From Flavobacteriaceae bacterium (GTDB taxonomy: Bacteria; Bacteroidota; Bacteroidia; Flavobacteriales; Flavobacteriaceae), in NCBI GenBank assembly GCA_016649785.1, contig JAENXB010000015.1, positions 1 to 22,499 of the forward strand: a stretch of 22,499 nucleotides of DNA. The letters run 5' to 3'. A program made the position numbers and the translations under genes. The first letter of the stretch is position 1. Each line of letters begins with the position of its first letter. This document shows, piece after piece, positions 7,851 to 15,332 of this stretch. Under the pieces are notes generated by a model. That model worked only from the letters and a program-made list of their open reading frames with translations. It did no database searches and was not told where the DNA came from.

Positions 7851-8284
7851 TCCAAAAATTTAGCTTTTAACTCTGGGGTTGAGATCATACAGGCATCTTT
7901 TTTTCCAAACCATTTATAACGGTTGTTGGCGATAAGATTGTAAATGCCATCACGAAAAATCTCGGGTAAAAATGAAAAGAATCTTAAATAGGAATATCCG
8001 CCGGAAAGCTCCTTTGAAATTTCCAGGGCTGCGGTAGATTTTTGATAATATGCCACTCCCGGTTCAATCAAAACTATGGAGTCAATAACTTCAGGATCTA
8101 TTCCCCGTTCAGAGGTGAGTTTTTTTCCGATTTCACTCTGTAAGGATGCAAAGCGAAACACATCTTTTTTATCGTGCTCAATGATAAAATTTACCGCATT
8201 GTTACACAAATTACAAACTCCGTCAAAAAGGATGATTTTTTTATCTTTAGGTAATTCCATAAGTTTATTTATAGGACTTTTCAA
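7847..8284 (-). CDS. DCC-family thiol-disulfide oxidoreductase-like protein (DUF393)
   Basis: A 145-residue protein with the family signature ILFDGVCNLCN (18-28), including the CxxC pair C24/C27 in a thioredoxin-like setting. The family is predicted to have redox activity but has no firmly established substrate. There is no signal peptide, so it should be cytoplasmic. Further conserved blocks are RFASLQSEIGK (44-54) and the C-terminal YKWFGKKDACM. An internal ATG at 8260 (residue 9, MELPKDKK) is an equally plausible start because conservation begins only after it. The stop overlaps that of the symporter tail-to-tail. It is on the same strand as mutS2 but separated from it by a 277-bp repeat-containing spacer. 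Confidence 0.88.
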   Translation of the reverse strand: MKSPINKLMELPKDKKIILFDGVCNLCNNAVNFIIEHDKKDVFRFASLQSEIGKKLTSERGIDPEVIDSIVLIEPGVAYYQKSTAALEISKELSGGYSYLRFFSFLPEIFRDGIYNLIANNRYKWFGKKDACMISTPELKAKFLD

Positions 8285-8345
8285 TTTAAGGTTTTGAGTT
8301 ATTAATTGAAATGCCCTGTTTTACATTATAATTCCACTTTTTATA

Positions 8346-8491
8346 GCCACGAATTCACGAATAATTTAATATAAAATTCAGCATTTCGGGTGGAATATAG
8401 CTCTTAAAATTTATTGAAATACCAGTAAAAATCAAAAAAACCATATAGAAAAACACCTATAGCATTACATTATTATTCGTGCATTCGTGGC
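8346..8491. repeat. 20-bp inverted repeat pair enclosing 106 bp (MITE-like or dispersed element)
   Basis: The left arm GCCACGAATTCACGAATAAT (8346-8365) and the right arm at 8472-8491 are reverse complements with one mismatch in 20. The 106-bp interior is AT-rich and has no open frame. GCCACGAATTCACGAAT sequences recall dispersed intergenic repeats in Bacteroidota, an impression from memory. It lies between the mutS2 stop and the DCC start. I see no target-site duplication: bases outside the arms differ. The rest of 8285-8561 shows nothing I can name. Confidence 0.8.
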
Positions 8492-8561
8492 CAATTTTGG
8501 AATATACTCCTATTTAAATAAAAACAAAACACTATTCAATTACTTTATAAATCAAATAATT

Positions 8562-10751
8562 CTATTTCTTCTTTTTCACAGCCTGTACCAATTCCAACTG
8601 ATCCAAAGAAACATTGGTGGTAAACATTCCGTAATTTACAATTGCTTTTCCTTTTTCTATAGTATCTATTGAACCAACGGCTCTACCATTTTCCATACGC
8701 ACCCGGTCGCCAACATGTAAAGGATATTTTGGCTTATTGGCCTCATTTTTCTTTTCAATTTCTACTTTTTCCTTTTCTACTTTCTTGCGCTCCCTTATAA
8801 CCTCCACCTTTTTTTCGGCTTCTTCAACGACTTTCTTCACCTTTGCTTTTTTGACCTTTATTTCCTTGGGTGATTCTTTTGGGCGTTTGGAATTTTCTAT
8901 CTCCACAATTTTCATGAATTCCCCGATAAGATCTTTCTTTTTCTTATTGCTGAAATATTTTTCACTCAAATCATTTATTTTCTGACCAAGATAGATCAGC
9001 CGCTGGTTGCTGTCGTACAATTCCTGATAACTTTCCAGTTTTTGCTGGATCCTGACATTCGTCTCTTCGAGTTTTTCCTTTTGTTCAGCGGTTTTCAGTT
9101 CTTTGGATTTTAATGAATCGGTTGTTTTCTGAAGTTTGCTGCGTTCCTTTTGAAGATCGGCAATACTTTTATCAAAACGGATCTTTCCGCGTTCCACCTT
9201 TTTCTTGGAGCGGTTGATCAGGCTGTATGGAATTCCGTTTTTTTGCGCCACTTCAAAAGTGAATGAACTTCCGGCTTCCCCCAGTTGCAATTTGAACAGG
9301 GGTTCCAGGGTTTTGGAATCAAACATCATATTGGCATTGGTCATATTGGGCAACTCATTGGCCAGCATTTTCAAATTGGCGTAATGAGTCGTCAGGATCC
9401 CGAAAGATTCCCTTTCATAAAATACTTCCAAAAAGGTTTCTGCAAGTGCGCCTCCCAATTCCGGATCGCTCCCGGTTCCAAATTCATCGATTAAAAAGAG
9501 GGTTTTATCGTCACATTTCCGAAGGAAATAATTCATATTCTTTAACCGATAACTATAGGTGCTAAGGTGATTTTCAATAGATTGATTGTCGCCAATATCG
9601 GTTAGGATCCTGTTGAATAAACACATCCTGCTGTATTCGTGAACAGGTATTAATATCCCGCTTTGCAACATTAATTGTAACAGTCCCACTGTTTTCAGGG
9701 TAATACTTTTTCCGCCGGCATTTGGTCCGGAAATAACAATGATCCTGTTGTCCTTAAACAATTCAATGCTTTGCGGAAAAGTTTTTTCCCCTTTTTTTTG
9801 ATTGTTCCGGAGAAGCAGGGGATGGTAAGCGTCTATCAATGACAATTCCCTCTCTTTGGTGATCCTTGGTAAAAGACCTTTGATTTCCCTTGCATATTTT
9901 GCCTTTGCCGAAATCACATCTATATCACTCAGCAATTCCTGGTATTCGATTAGCAATTCGCGAAAAGGCCGGAGAAAATTGGTGAGTTCCTTTAAGATCC
10001 TGTTGACTTCCTCCATTTCCTCATATTGCAAATTGTTGAGTTCCCGGGTATGGTTTAAGGTAGCTTCCGGTTGAATGTAAACGATGCTTCCGGTTTTTGA
10101 ACTCCCCAATATGCCGCCTTTCACCTTTTTGCGATACATGGCTTTTATCGCCAAAACCCTGATGTTTTCAACCACACTTTCCCGGATCTCATCTAAATAA
10201 CCGTACTCGTTATATTTTGAAAGGGCGCTGGCAAAACTGGAATTTATTTTTCCCTTAACCTGGTTCATTGCTCTTCGGGTATGGAGCAGGGCGGGAGAAG
10301 CCTCATCTTTCACCTCCCCAAAATGATTTATTATTTCATCAATTTTTTCATTGATGGCCTTGGTATAGGTAATTGGCTCGGTAGTTTCGTATAAACTTGG
10401 ATAAAGTTCACTGAATTTATTAAAAAACCGGATCTGGGTATTTGAAGTTTCAGATAAACTTGAAATCTTTTTAAAACTCCCAACTTCCAAAATTGAATTT
10501 TCAATTCCCAGGATTTTTATTTCCTGGTGAATACTGTCAAATCCATGGTTGGGGATCCTGCTGTCCTGTTGATAGGATTTAAGGTATTCATCGGTTTGAT
10601 GTAGTCCGAAAACAGCTTTTTTATAAGTGGTGTAAGGTACAATTTCAAGTGCCTTTTCTATTCCCATTTGAGTGATGCAAAACTCGGAAATTTGCTTACA
10701 AACTTTTGGAAGTTCTAAATCTAAAAGACTTTTGGATGCAATTTTTATCAT
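8562..10751 (-). CDS. mutS2: MutS2-family ATPase lacking the Smr domain
   Basis: A 729-residue MutS2-type protein. It has the clamp/lever core (about 1-300) and the ABC ATPase: Walker A GPNAGGKS (342-349), a signature region DNQSIENHLSTYS (388-400), Walker B LFLIDEFGTGSDP (418-430) and H-loop TTHY (454-457). A long coiled coil follows (about 515-600), then a strongly lysine/glutamate-rich linker (about 620-675) and a small KOW-like beta domain (about 677-722). B. subtilis MutS2 (about 785 residues) ends in an Smr nuclease domain; here the frame stops after QAVKKKK with none. Family roles are anti-recombination and, in Bacillus, splitting of collided ribosomes. Without Smr, nuclease activity is not expected. 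It diverges from ung and has its own promoter. Confidence 0.93.
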   Translation of the reverse strand: MIKIASKSLLDLELPKVCKQISEFCITQMGIEKALEIVPYTTYKKAVFGLHQTDEYLKSYQQDSRIPNHGFDSIHQEIKILGIENSILEVGSFKKISSLSETSNTQIRFFNKFSELYPSLYETTEPITYTKAINEKIDEIINHFGEVKDEASPALLHTRRAMNQVKGKINSSFASALSKYNEYGYLDEIRESVVENIRVLAIKAMYRKKVKGGILGSSKTGSIVYIQPEATLNHTRELNNLQYEEMEEVNRILKELTNFLRPFRELLIEYQELLSDIDVISAKAKYAREIKGLLPRITKERELSLIDAYHPLLLRNNQKKGEKTFPQSIELFKDNRIIVISGPNAGGKSITLKTVGLLQLMLQSGILIPVHEYSRMCLFNRILTDIGDNQSIENHLSTYSYRLKNMNYFLRKCDDKTLFLIDEFGTGSDPELGGALAETFLEVFYERESFGILTTHYANLKMLANELPNMTNANMMFDSKTLEPLFKLQLGEAGSSFTFEVAQKNGIPYSLINRSKKKVERGKIRFDKSIADLQKERSKLQKTTDSLKSKELKTAEQKEKLEETNVRIQQKLESYQELYDSNQRLIYLGQKINDLSEKYFSNKKKKDLIGEFMKIVEIENSKRPKESPKEIKVKKAKVKKVVEEAEKKVEVIRERKKVEKEKVEIEKKNEANKPKYPLHVGDRVRMENGRAVGSIDTIEKGKAIVNYGMFTTNVSLDQLELVQAVKKKK

Positions 10752-10764
10752 AGTATTTTTTCCC

Positions 10765-10772
10765 TAATTTTG
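10765..10772 (+). promoter_or_regulatory. -7 promoter element of ung
   Basis: TAATTTTG is an exact TAnnTTTG match, 27 bp before the ung ATG. The predicted start site (about 10778) lies just before the opposing -7 box of mutS2. No -33 TTTG is visible at the normal distance. Confidence 0.55.
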
Positions 10773-10780
10773 GGATTCTG

Positions 10781-10788
10781 CAAATTTA
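10781..10788 (-). promoter_or_regulatory. -7 promoter element of mutS2
   Basis: On the minus strand this reads TAAATTTG, an exact TAnnTTTG match, 29 bp before the mutS2 ATG at 10751. It faces the ung box only 8 bp away, so the two 5' leaders would overlap. Confidence 0.55.
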
Positions 10789-10799
10789 CTTAAATATTT

Positions 10800-11465
10800 A
10801 TGAAGGTTGACATTCATCCAGGCTGGAAAAAGGAATTAAATGCTGAATTTGAGAAACCTTATTTTCGGGATTTGCTGAATTTTATTAAAGAAGAATATCT
10901 GCAAAACACCTGTTTTCCTGAAGGCACCGGTATTTTTGAAGCATTTAACCGGACAGCATTTGACAATGTGAAAGTAGTTATTCTTGGCCAGGATCCTTAT
11001 CACGGGCCCAAGCAGGCGCATGGATTGTGTTTTTCTGTAAATGAGAGTATCGCCATCCCGCCATCTCTGAAAAATATTTATAAGGAAATAGAAAATGACT
11101 TGGGAAAACCGGTCCCTGTTTCCGGAAATCTTGAACATTGGGCAGATCAAGGGGTTCTTTTGCTGAATGCAGTTCTGACAGTTCGTGCTAAACAGGCCGG
11201 CTCTCATAAAAAGAAAGGCTGGGAAACTTTTACTGATAGCGTTATAAAACTGATTTCAGAAAAAAAAGAAAACGTGGTTTTTTTGCTTTGGGGGGATTAT
11301 GCCAAAAAGAAAGGAGCCAAAATTGACTCCTCAAAACATCTTATTTTAACCAGCGGGCATCCTTCTCCATTAAGTGCAAACAGGGGGTATTGGTTTGGAA
11401 ATAAACATTTCAGCAAAACCAATGATTATTTAATAAAGCATGGAAAGGAACCAATAAACTGGTAG
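10800..11465 (+). CDS. ung: Uracil-DNA glycosylase, family 1
   Basis: Excises uracil from DNA to start base excision repair. The 221-residue protein has the normal bacterial UNG length and motifs: GQDPYHG (63-69) with the water-activating D65, LLNAVLTVR (121-129), and the minor-groove/catalytic HPSPLSA (187-193) with H187 at the same number as in E. coli Ung. The start is the first ATG, 27 bp from an exact -7 box. It is transcribed divergently from mutS2, another DNA-maintenance gene. Its stop abuts, without overlap, the stop of the opposing beta-barrel gene. Confidence 0.97.
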   Translation: MKVDIHPGWKKELNAEFEKPYFRDLLNFIKEEYLQNTCFPEGTGIFEAFNRTAFDNVKVVILGQDPYHGPKQAHGLCFSVNESIAIPPSLKNIYKEIENDLGKPVPVSGNLEHWADQGVLLLNAVLTVRAKQAGSHKKKGWETFTDSVIKLISEKKENVVFLLWGDYAKKKGAKIDSSKHLILTSGHPSPLSANRGYWFGNKHFSKTNDYLIKHGKEPINW

Positions 11466-12050
11466 TTAGAAGCGATAACCCAGATTTGCATTGAGTTGTC
11501 CAACGATGGTAGGAGAATCTGAACTTAATAAATTCCTTCCTATTCCTGCACTTAGATCAAAAACAAAGCCTTGTTTGGCTACAAATTTTCCACCCAAGCC
11601 AAAACCTAAGGCGAAATCCGTATAATTTTTTGTATCACTTCTATAATAGCTCGTTCCATATTCATCATATACATAATAATCATTATCATCATATTCCCCG
11701 GAAGAGATCATAGCCAGCCCGTTTACATAAAAACCCCAGGTGCTGCGCTCCCCAAAAAAATATTTGTATTTCCCGGTCAATGAAAAATCTTTGGAATAAG
11801 CATCACCCAAATCTTCATTATTCCGGTCCAGGGCCAGAATAAAGGCTTCAACTGCCCAACTGGAGTTTGGGGTTAAAATACGTTCATAAGCAAGATCCAG
11901 CGCACCAAAAACCACAAGGTTCAGTGCTCCAATACTCAGTTCATTTTTGGCAGTATCGCGTTTATAAATAGTTTTGGTTTCGGTTACAGCTTCCTGGGAA
12001 AAGGAGCTAAGGCATAGCAGTAAAAATAAAACAGGGATCAGGTTTTTCAT
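11466..12050 (-). CDS. Outer-membrane beta-barrel protein (DUF3575-like)
   Basis: A 194-residue protein with a Sec signal peptide (about 1-19, ending SSFSQ) and a body of alternating amphipathic strands, ending NANLGYRF. The C-terminal phenylalanine is the usual signal for outer-membrane barrel assembly. The early segment (GALNLVVFGALDLAYERILTP) resembles DUF3575 small-barrel proteins. A tyrosine- and aspartate-rich stretch (about 115-140, with YDDNDYYVYDEYG) is probably an extracellular loop. About eight strands fit the length. The function is unknown. It begins 27 bp after the binding-protein-like gene on the same strand and is probably co-transcribed with it; it meets ung tail-to-tail with no gap. 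Confidence 0.85.
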   Translation of the reverse strand: MKNLIPVLFLLLCLSSFSQEAVTETKTIYKRDTAKNELSIGALNLVVFGALDLAYERILTPNSSWAVEAFILALDRNNEDLGDAYSKDFSLTGKYKYFFGERSTWGFYVNGLAMISSGEYDDNDYYVYDEYGTSYYRSDTKNYTDFALGFGLGGKFVAKQGFVFDLSAGIGRNLLSSDSPTIVGQLNANLGYRF

Positions 12051-12077
12051 AAAGGGGAGCCCATAATCTGGGATTGG

Positions 12078-12944
12078 TTAAATTATTTCTTCCTCTAAAT
12101 TAGAAATTATTTTGGAACCGGGCATTTTTTTTGAAATTAATTTTAAATCCTGTAAATAGTCCTGCACTTCCTCAAGATCTTCTTCGGGGAGTTGGAATTG
12201 GCTCCAGGAAGTAACGTCCATCCATTCCCTGATATCCTCCAATTTCTGATCATAACGCAAAGCCAGGGTTTCTTCAATTTTTGGGATCTCTCTAAAACTG
12301 ACAGTCTTTACATTAATTACATCGAGCATTTTTTTAATATCGTGGACATTATTTTCCAAAAACTCATCCCTTATGGCAATCACAAAACAGGGCCAGGGGG
12401 TTGGGCAGGTGCCTACACTTCTAAAAACACCAGAGTCTACCCAGGGTTTTGTGGTGAAATGCTCCCACATAAAATATTGGGCCTTATCTGCGGTTAGTGC
12501 TTTTACAGCGCCATCCAGGTTGGCTACAATTTCAAATTGAAGTTTGGACAGATCCCATCCATGATTTTTAGCATTCACATAAGCCATTAAATGTGATCCG
12601 GAACCCATCCTGCTGATGGCAGCTTTGGTATGCTCGAGTTCTACCAAGGTATTAAATTTAGAATTCTGAGCCACATGAATTCCCCAGATCAATGGAGAAT
12701 CCACATAAGTTTGAACGATCTTTGAAGGATTTCCATCAATAATATCTTTGATAATTCCTTCGGTCAGGATTATGGCTACGTCAAGATCACCATTTCGCAA
12801 AGCGGTAGTCATCTCTCCGGTACCTCCGTAATAATCATGCCATTCCACCCTGATGTTTTCATACTCAAAATCCCCGTCCTCTATGCATAAATGCCAGGGG
12901 AGGTTAAAATGTTCGGGCACCCCGCCAACTCTTATTGTTTTCAT
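12078..12944 (-). CDS. Cytoplasmic periplasmic-binding-protein-like protein (type II fold)
   Basis: A 288-residue protein with the fold pattern of ABC-type nitrate/sulfonate/taurine or NMT1/THI5-like binding proteins. It opens with a first strand KTIRVGGVPEHFNLPW, then GGTGEMTTALRNGDLDVAIILTEG (about 40-63), a hinge strand and the SRMGSGSHLMAYVNAK block (111-126). There is no signal peptide or lipobox: conserved sequence begins at residue 3, so it should stay in the cytoplasm. No ABC permease or ATPase lies nearby. A role as a ligand sensor, chaperone or pyrimidine/thiamine-related enzyme is possible, but nothing in the sequence decides. The gene follows ppk1 by 85 bp and precedes the beta-barrel gene by 27 bp on the same strand. 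Confidence 0.88.
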   Translation of the reverse strand: MKTIRVGGVPEHFNLPWHLCIEDGDFEYENIRVEWHDYYGGTGEMTTALRNGDLDVAIILTEGIIKDIIDGNPSKIVQTYVDSPLIWGIHVAQNSKFNTLVELEHTKAAISRMGSGSHLMAYVNAKNHGWDLSKLQFEIVANLDGAVKALTADKAQYFMWEHFTTKPWVDSGVFRSVGTCPTPWPCFVIAIRDEFLENNVHDIKKMLDVINVKTVSFREIPKIEETLALRYDQKLEDIREWMDVTSWSQFQLPEEDLEEVQDYLQDLKLISKKMPGSKIISNLEEEII

Positions 12945-13029
12945 ATGTAGATATATATTGTTTTTTATTGGTCATATGTAATTCGCATATCTTCATTGGT
13001 GTTTGCATCGAGTTTTCGTTATGCTCATT

Positions 13030-15072
13030 TCATATGTTGTGTTTTTCCTTCAAATAAGAATATATTTCATATTGAGACCGAATGGCTTTTTTATTTGGTC
13101 CTGCTTTTACATATTCATTGGTTTTGGCATCATCCAGAATTCGCGCCTTCACATTATCGTTCAATTGCAATTCCAGAATATCTTTAAACTCGGCAGCAAT
13201 ATTCTTGTCGTAAATTGGGGCGATCACCTCGATCCTGCTGTCCAGATTTCTGGTCATCCAATCGGCGCTTCCATAGAAGATCTTTTGGTCCCCGCCGTTT
13301 TCAAAAACATAGATCCTTCCGTGTTCCAAAAATTGGTCTATTATACTGGTGATATAAATATTTTCGCTCATTCCCGGAATACCGGCAATAAGGCAGGTAA
13401 ATCCGCGTATTAAAAGCCTGATCTTAACCCCGGCATTACTGGCTTTATAAAGTAGTTCTATTATTTCAGGATCTTCCAGGCTGTTCATTTTAGCAGTGAT
13501 CGCGGCTTTTTTTCCTGCAAGGGCATTTTCAATTTCATTCATTATCAACGAAGTGAAATTTTTTCGGGTGGAAAACGGTGAGATAAAAAGATGTTCCTCT
13601 CTGGGAACGATTATTTTTCCTTCCAGAACGTTAAAAATCCTGGAAATTTCATTTGTGAGTCGTTTATCGGCAGTAAAAATAGCGTGGTCGCAATATATTT
13701 TTGAGGTTTTACTGTTGAAATTCCCCGTTCCTATATAGGCGTAGTTCACAATTTTATCATTTTCCCGGCGCACAACCAGCAAAATCTTGGAATGCACCTT
13801 TATTTTTGGAAAGCTAAAAATAACTTTGGCTCCTTTTTCTTTAAATTTTCGTCCCCATTCAAGGTTATTTTCCTCGTCGAACCTGGCCTTTGCCTCCACA
13901 AAAACGGTGACTTTTTTTCCCTTTTCCAAGGCATTTAAAAGAATTGAGGTGAGTTTAGATTCATCGGCCACACGGTAAAGTGAAATTTTAATTTCTTCTA
14001 CATCAGGATCATTGGCAGCCTGTTCCAGAAAACTTTCGATATAATTAAATGACATATAGGGAAAATGTACTGACTGGTCTTTTTCTAAAATTTCAGCAAA
14101 GTAATCTTTGGTATTTTCCAAAACCTTGTGCTTTACCGGTAAAAATTTTTCAGAGTGTAATTCCGGGTTATTTGTAGGATCGGGAAAGGAAAAGAAGTCG
14201 CTGAAATTGTGATATTCTCCTCCCGGCATCATATCAATTTCACCCAATTTAAGGAGTTTTCTGAGTTTTTTCTGAGTAACCTCCGGCATTGACGAATCAT
14301 ACAGCAAACGCGTTGCCTGCCCATCGGTACGTTGTGCAAGGGATTCGTAAATTTTCTCTGCCAGCACTCCGTCAAATTCGTCATCTATATACAATTCGGC
14401 ATCTCTGGATAATTTTATTTCATAAACACCCGATATAATTTCATCTGGAAATAAAGAAGGGATCTCATTTCTAATAATATCGTCCAGGTAAGTAATTACG
14501 TTATTATTAAAAAGCACAAATCTTCCACATTTATCGGTTGGAATATTGACCAGGCCAAGATGTTCATTGTTTTTAAAGGTGATCGCAAAATAAAGAACAT
14601 TGTTTTCCAGGAATTGTTCAGGATTCTCAGATAGATCTATTTTTAAGGTTTTTAAGTGAGGCGCTATCTTATTTTTAAAATATTCCCCGGCATATTCTTT
14701 TTGTACCTTATTAAAATGTTCAGAATCTATTAAACTGATCCCATTTTCAGCCAACTCAGGAATAATTTGTGTGCGATATATTTCTCCAAATTTTTGTTGC
14801 TGAAGTTTGACTTCTTCAAGGATCAGCTTTGTAGTTTTATTGGGACGCAGAGCCAATTTTTTCCGGATGCTTTTTTCCACTTTTTTAATCTGCCGAAGCT
14901 GTGAAACCCGTACCCTGAAATATTCGTCAAGATTGGACGAAAAAATTGCAAGAAATTTTATGCGTTCGTAAAGCGGATTTATTTTGTCTGTAGCTTCTTG
15001 CAAAACCCGTTCATTAAAACTCAACCAATTCAGGTCACGGTGTTTTAAACGGGTTTCAGTAGGTAATAACAT
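13030..15072 (-). CDS. ppk1: Polyphosphate kinase 1
   Basis: Makes long-chain polyphosphate reversibly from ATP. The 680-residue length is close to E. coli Ppk (688). The four PPK1 domains are in order: N domain (about 5-110, with RDLNWLSFNERVL), head domain (about 115-315), then C1 and C2 phospholipase-D-like domains. The autophosphorylated histidine is H427 in KIKVHSK and the second catalytic histidine is H584 in FLEHGRIY; both are offset by exactly 8 from E. coli H435 and H592. The C1 domain also has IGTGNFN (447-453). The start ATG is the first in frame and follows two candidate -7 boxes. No exopolyphosphatase gene lies in the window. Confidence 0.97.
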   Translation of the reverse strand: MLLPTETRLKHRDLNWLSFNERVLQEATDKINPLYERIKFLAIFSSNLDEYFRVRVSQLRQIKKVEKSIRKKLALRPNKTTKLILEEVKLQQQKFGEIYRTQIIPELAENGISLIDSEHFNKVQKEYAGEYFKNKIAPHLKTLKIDLSENPEQFLENNVLYFAITFKNNEHLGLVNIPTDKCGRFVLFNNNVITYLDDIIRNEIPSLFPDEIISGVYEIKLSRDAELYIDDEFDGVLAEKIYESLAQRTDGQATRLLYDSSMPEVTQKKLRKLLKLGEIDMMPGGEYHNFSDFFSFPDPTNNPELHSEKFLPVKHKVLENTKDYFAEILEKDQSVHFPYMSFNYIESFLEQAANDPDVEEIKISLYRVADESKLTSILLNALEKGKKVTVFVEAKARFDEENNLEWGRKFKEKGAKVIFSFPKIKVHSKILLVVRRENDKIVNYAYIGTGNFNSKTSKIYCDHAIFTADKRLTNEISRIFNVLEGKIIVPREEHLFISPFSTRKNFTSLIMNEIENALAGKKAAITAKMNSLEDPEIIELLYKASNAGVKIRLLIRGFTCLIAGIPGMSENIYITSIIDQFLEHGRIYVFENGGDQKIFYGSADWMTRNLDSRIEVIAPIYDKNIAAEFKDILELQLNDNVKARILDDAKTNEYVKAGPNKKAIRSQYEIYSYLKEKHNI

Positions 15073-15088
15073 AGTATTTTAATTTCTC

Positions 15089-15104
15089 CAAAAATACAAA
15101 GATA
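15089..15104 (-). promoter_or_regulatory. Two adjacent -7 candidates for ppk1
   Basis: On the minus strand TATCTTTG (15097-15104) is followed immediately by TATTTTTG (15089-15096); both match TAnnTTTG. They lie 25 and 17 bp before the ppk1 ATG. Either could be used, and the first leaves the more usual leader length. Confidence 0.5.
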
Positions 15105-15186
15105 GAAGGGAGAGAAATTTAATGTTCTGTTAAAAATATGTTGGGAAAAAAGAACCAAGAATAAAGAGAATAGAAAAGAGACTTTT

Positions 15187-15218
15187 GAAGTACGAAGTTA
15201 GAAGTCGGAGGACCGAAT
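15187..15218. repeat. 7-bp tandem repeat GAAGTNN
   Basis: Successive heptamers GAAGTAC, GAAGTTA, GAAGTCG, GAGGACC and a partial GAAT keep a 7-bp period. It lies in the 15073-15332 spacer between ppk1 and the phosphorylase gene, which holds no gene I can support. A little upstream, AGAATAAAGAGAATAG (15158-15173) matches 14 of 16 bases at 5214-5229, after the helicase gene. Confidence 0.6.
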
Positions 15219-15332
15219 AAAAGGCATTAAACTCAGAAAGCCCTGAAAAGGCGTTATATGAAAGATGTGCAGAATTTTCTACTCAAATCTGCAAAAATTT
15301 AAAATATTTAGTGCCGGAATTATCCAAAAAGT

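Noticed and set aside
13003..13413. Plus-strand frame of 136 codons opposite the ppk1 3' end
   Set aside because: It is antisense to an unambiguous, conserved gene, has no family resemblance and lacks a promoter box.
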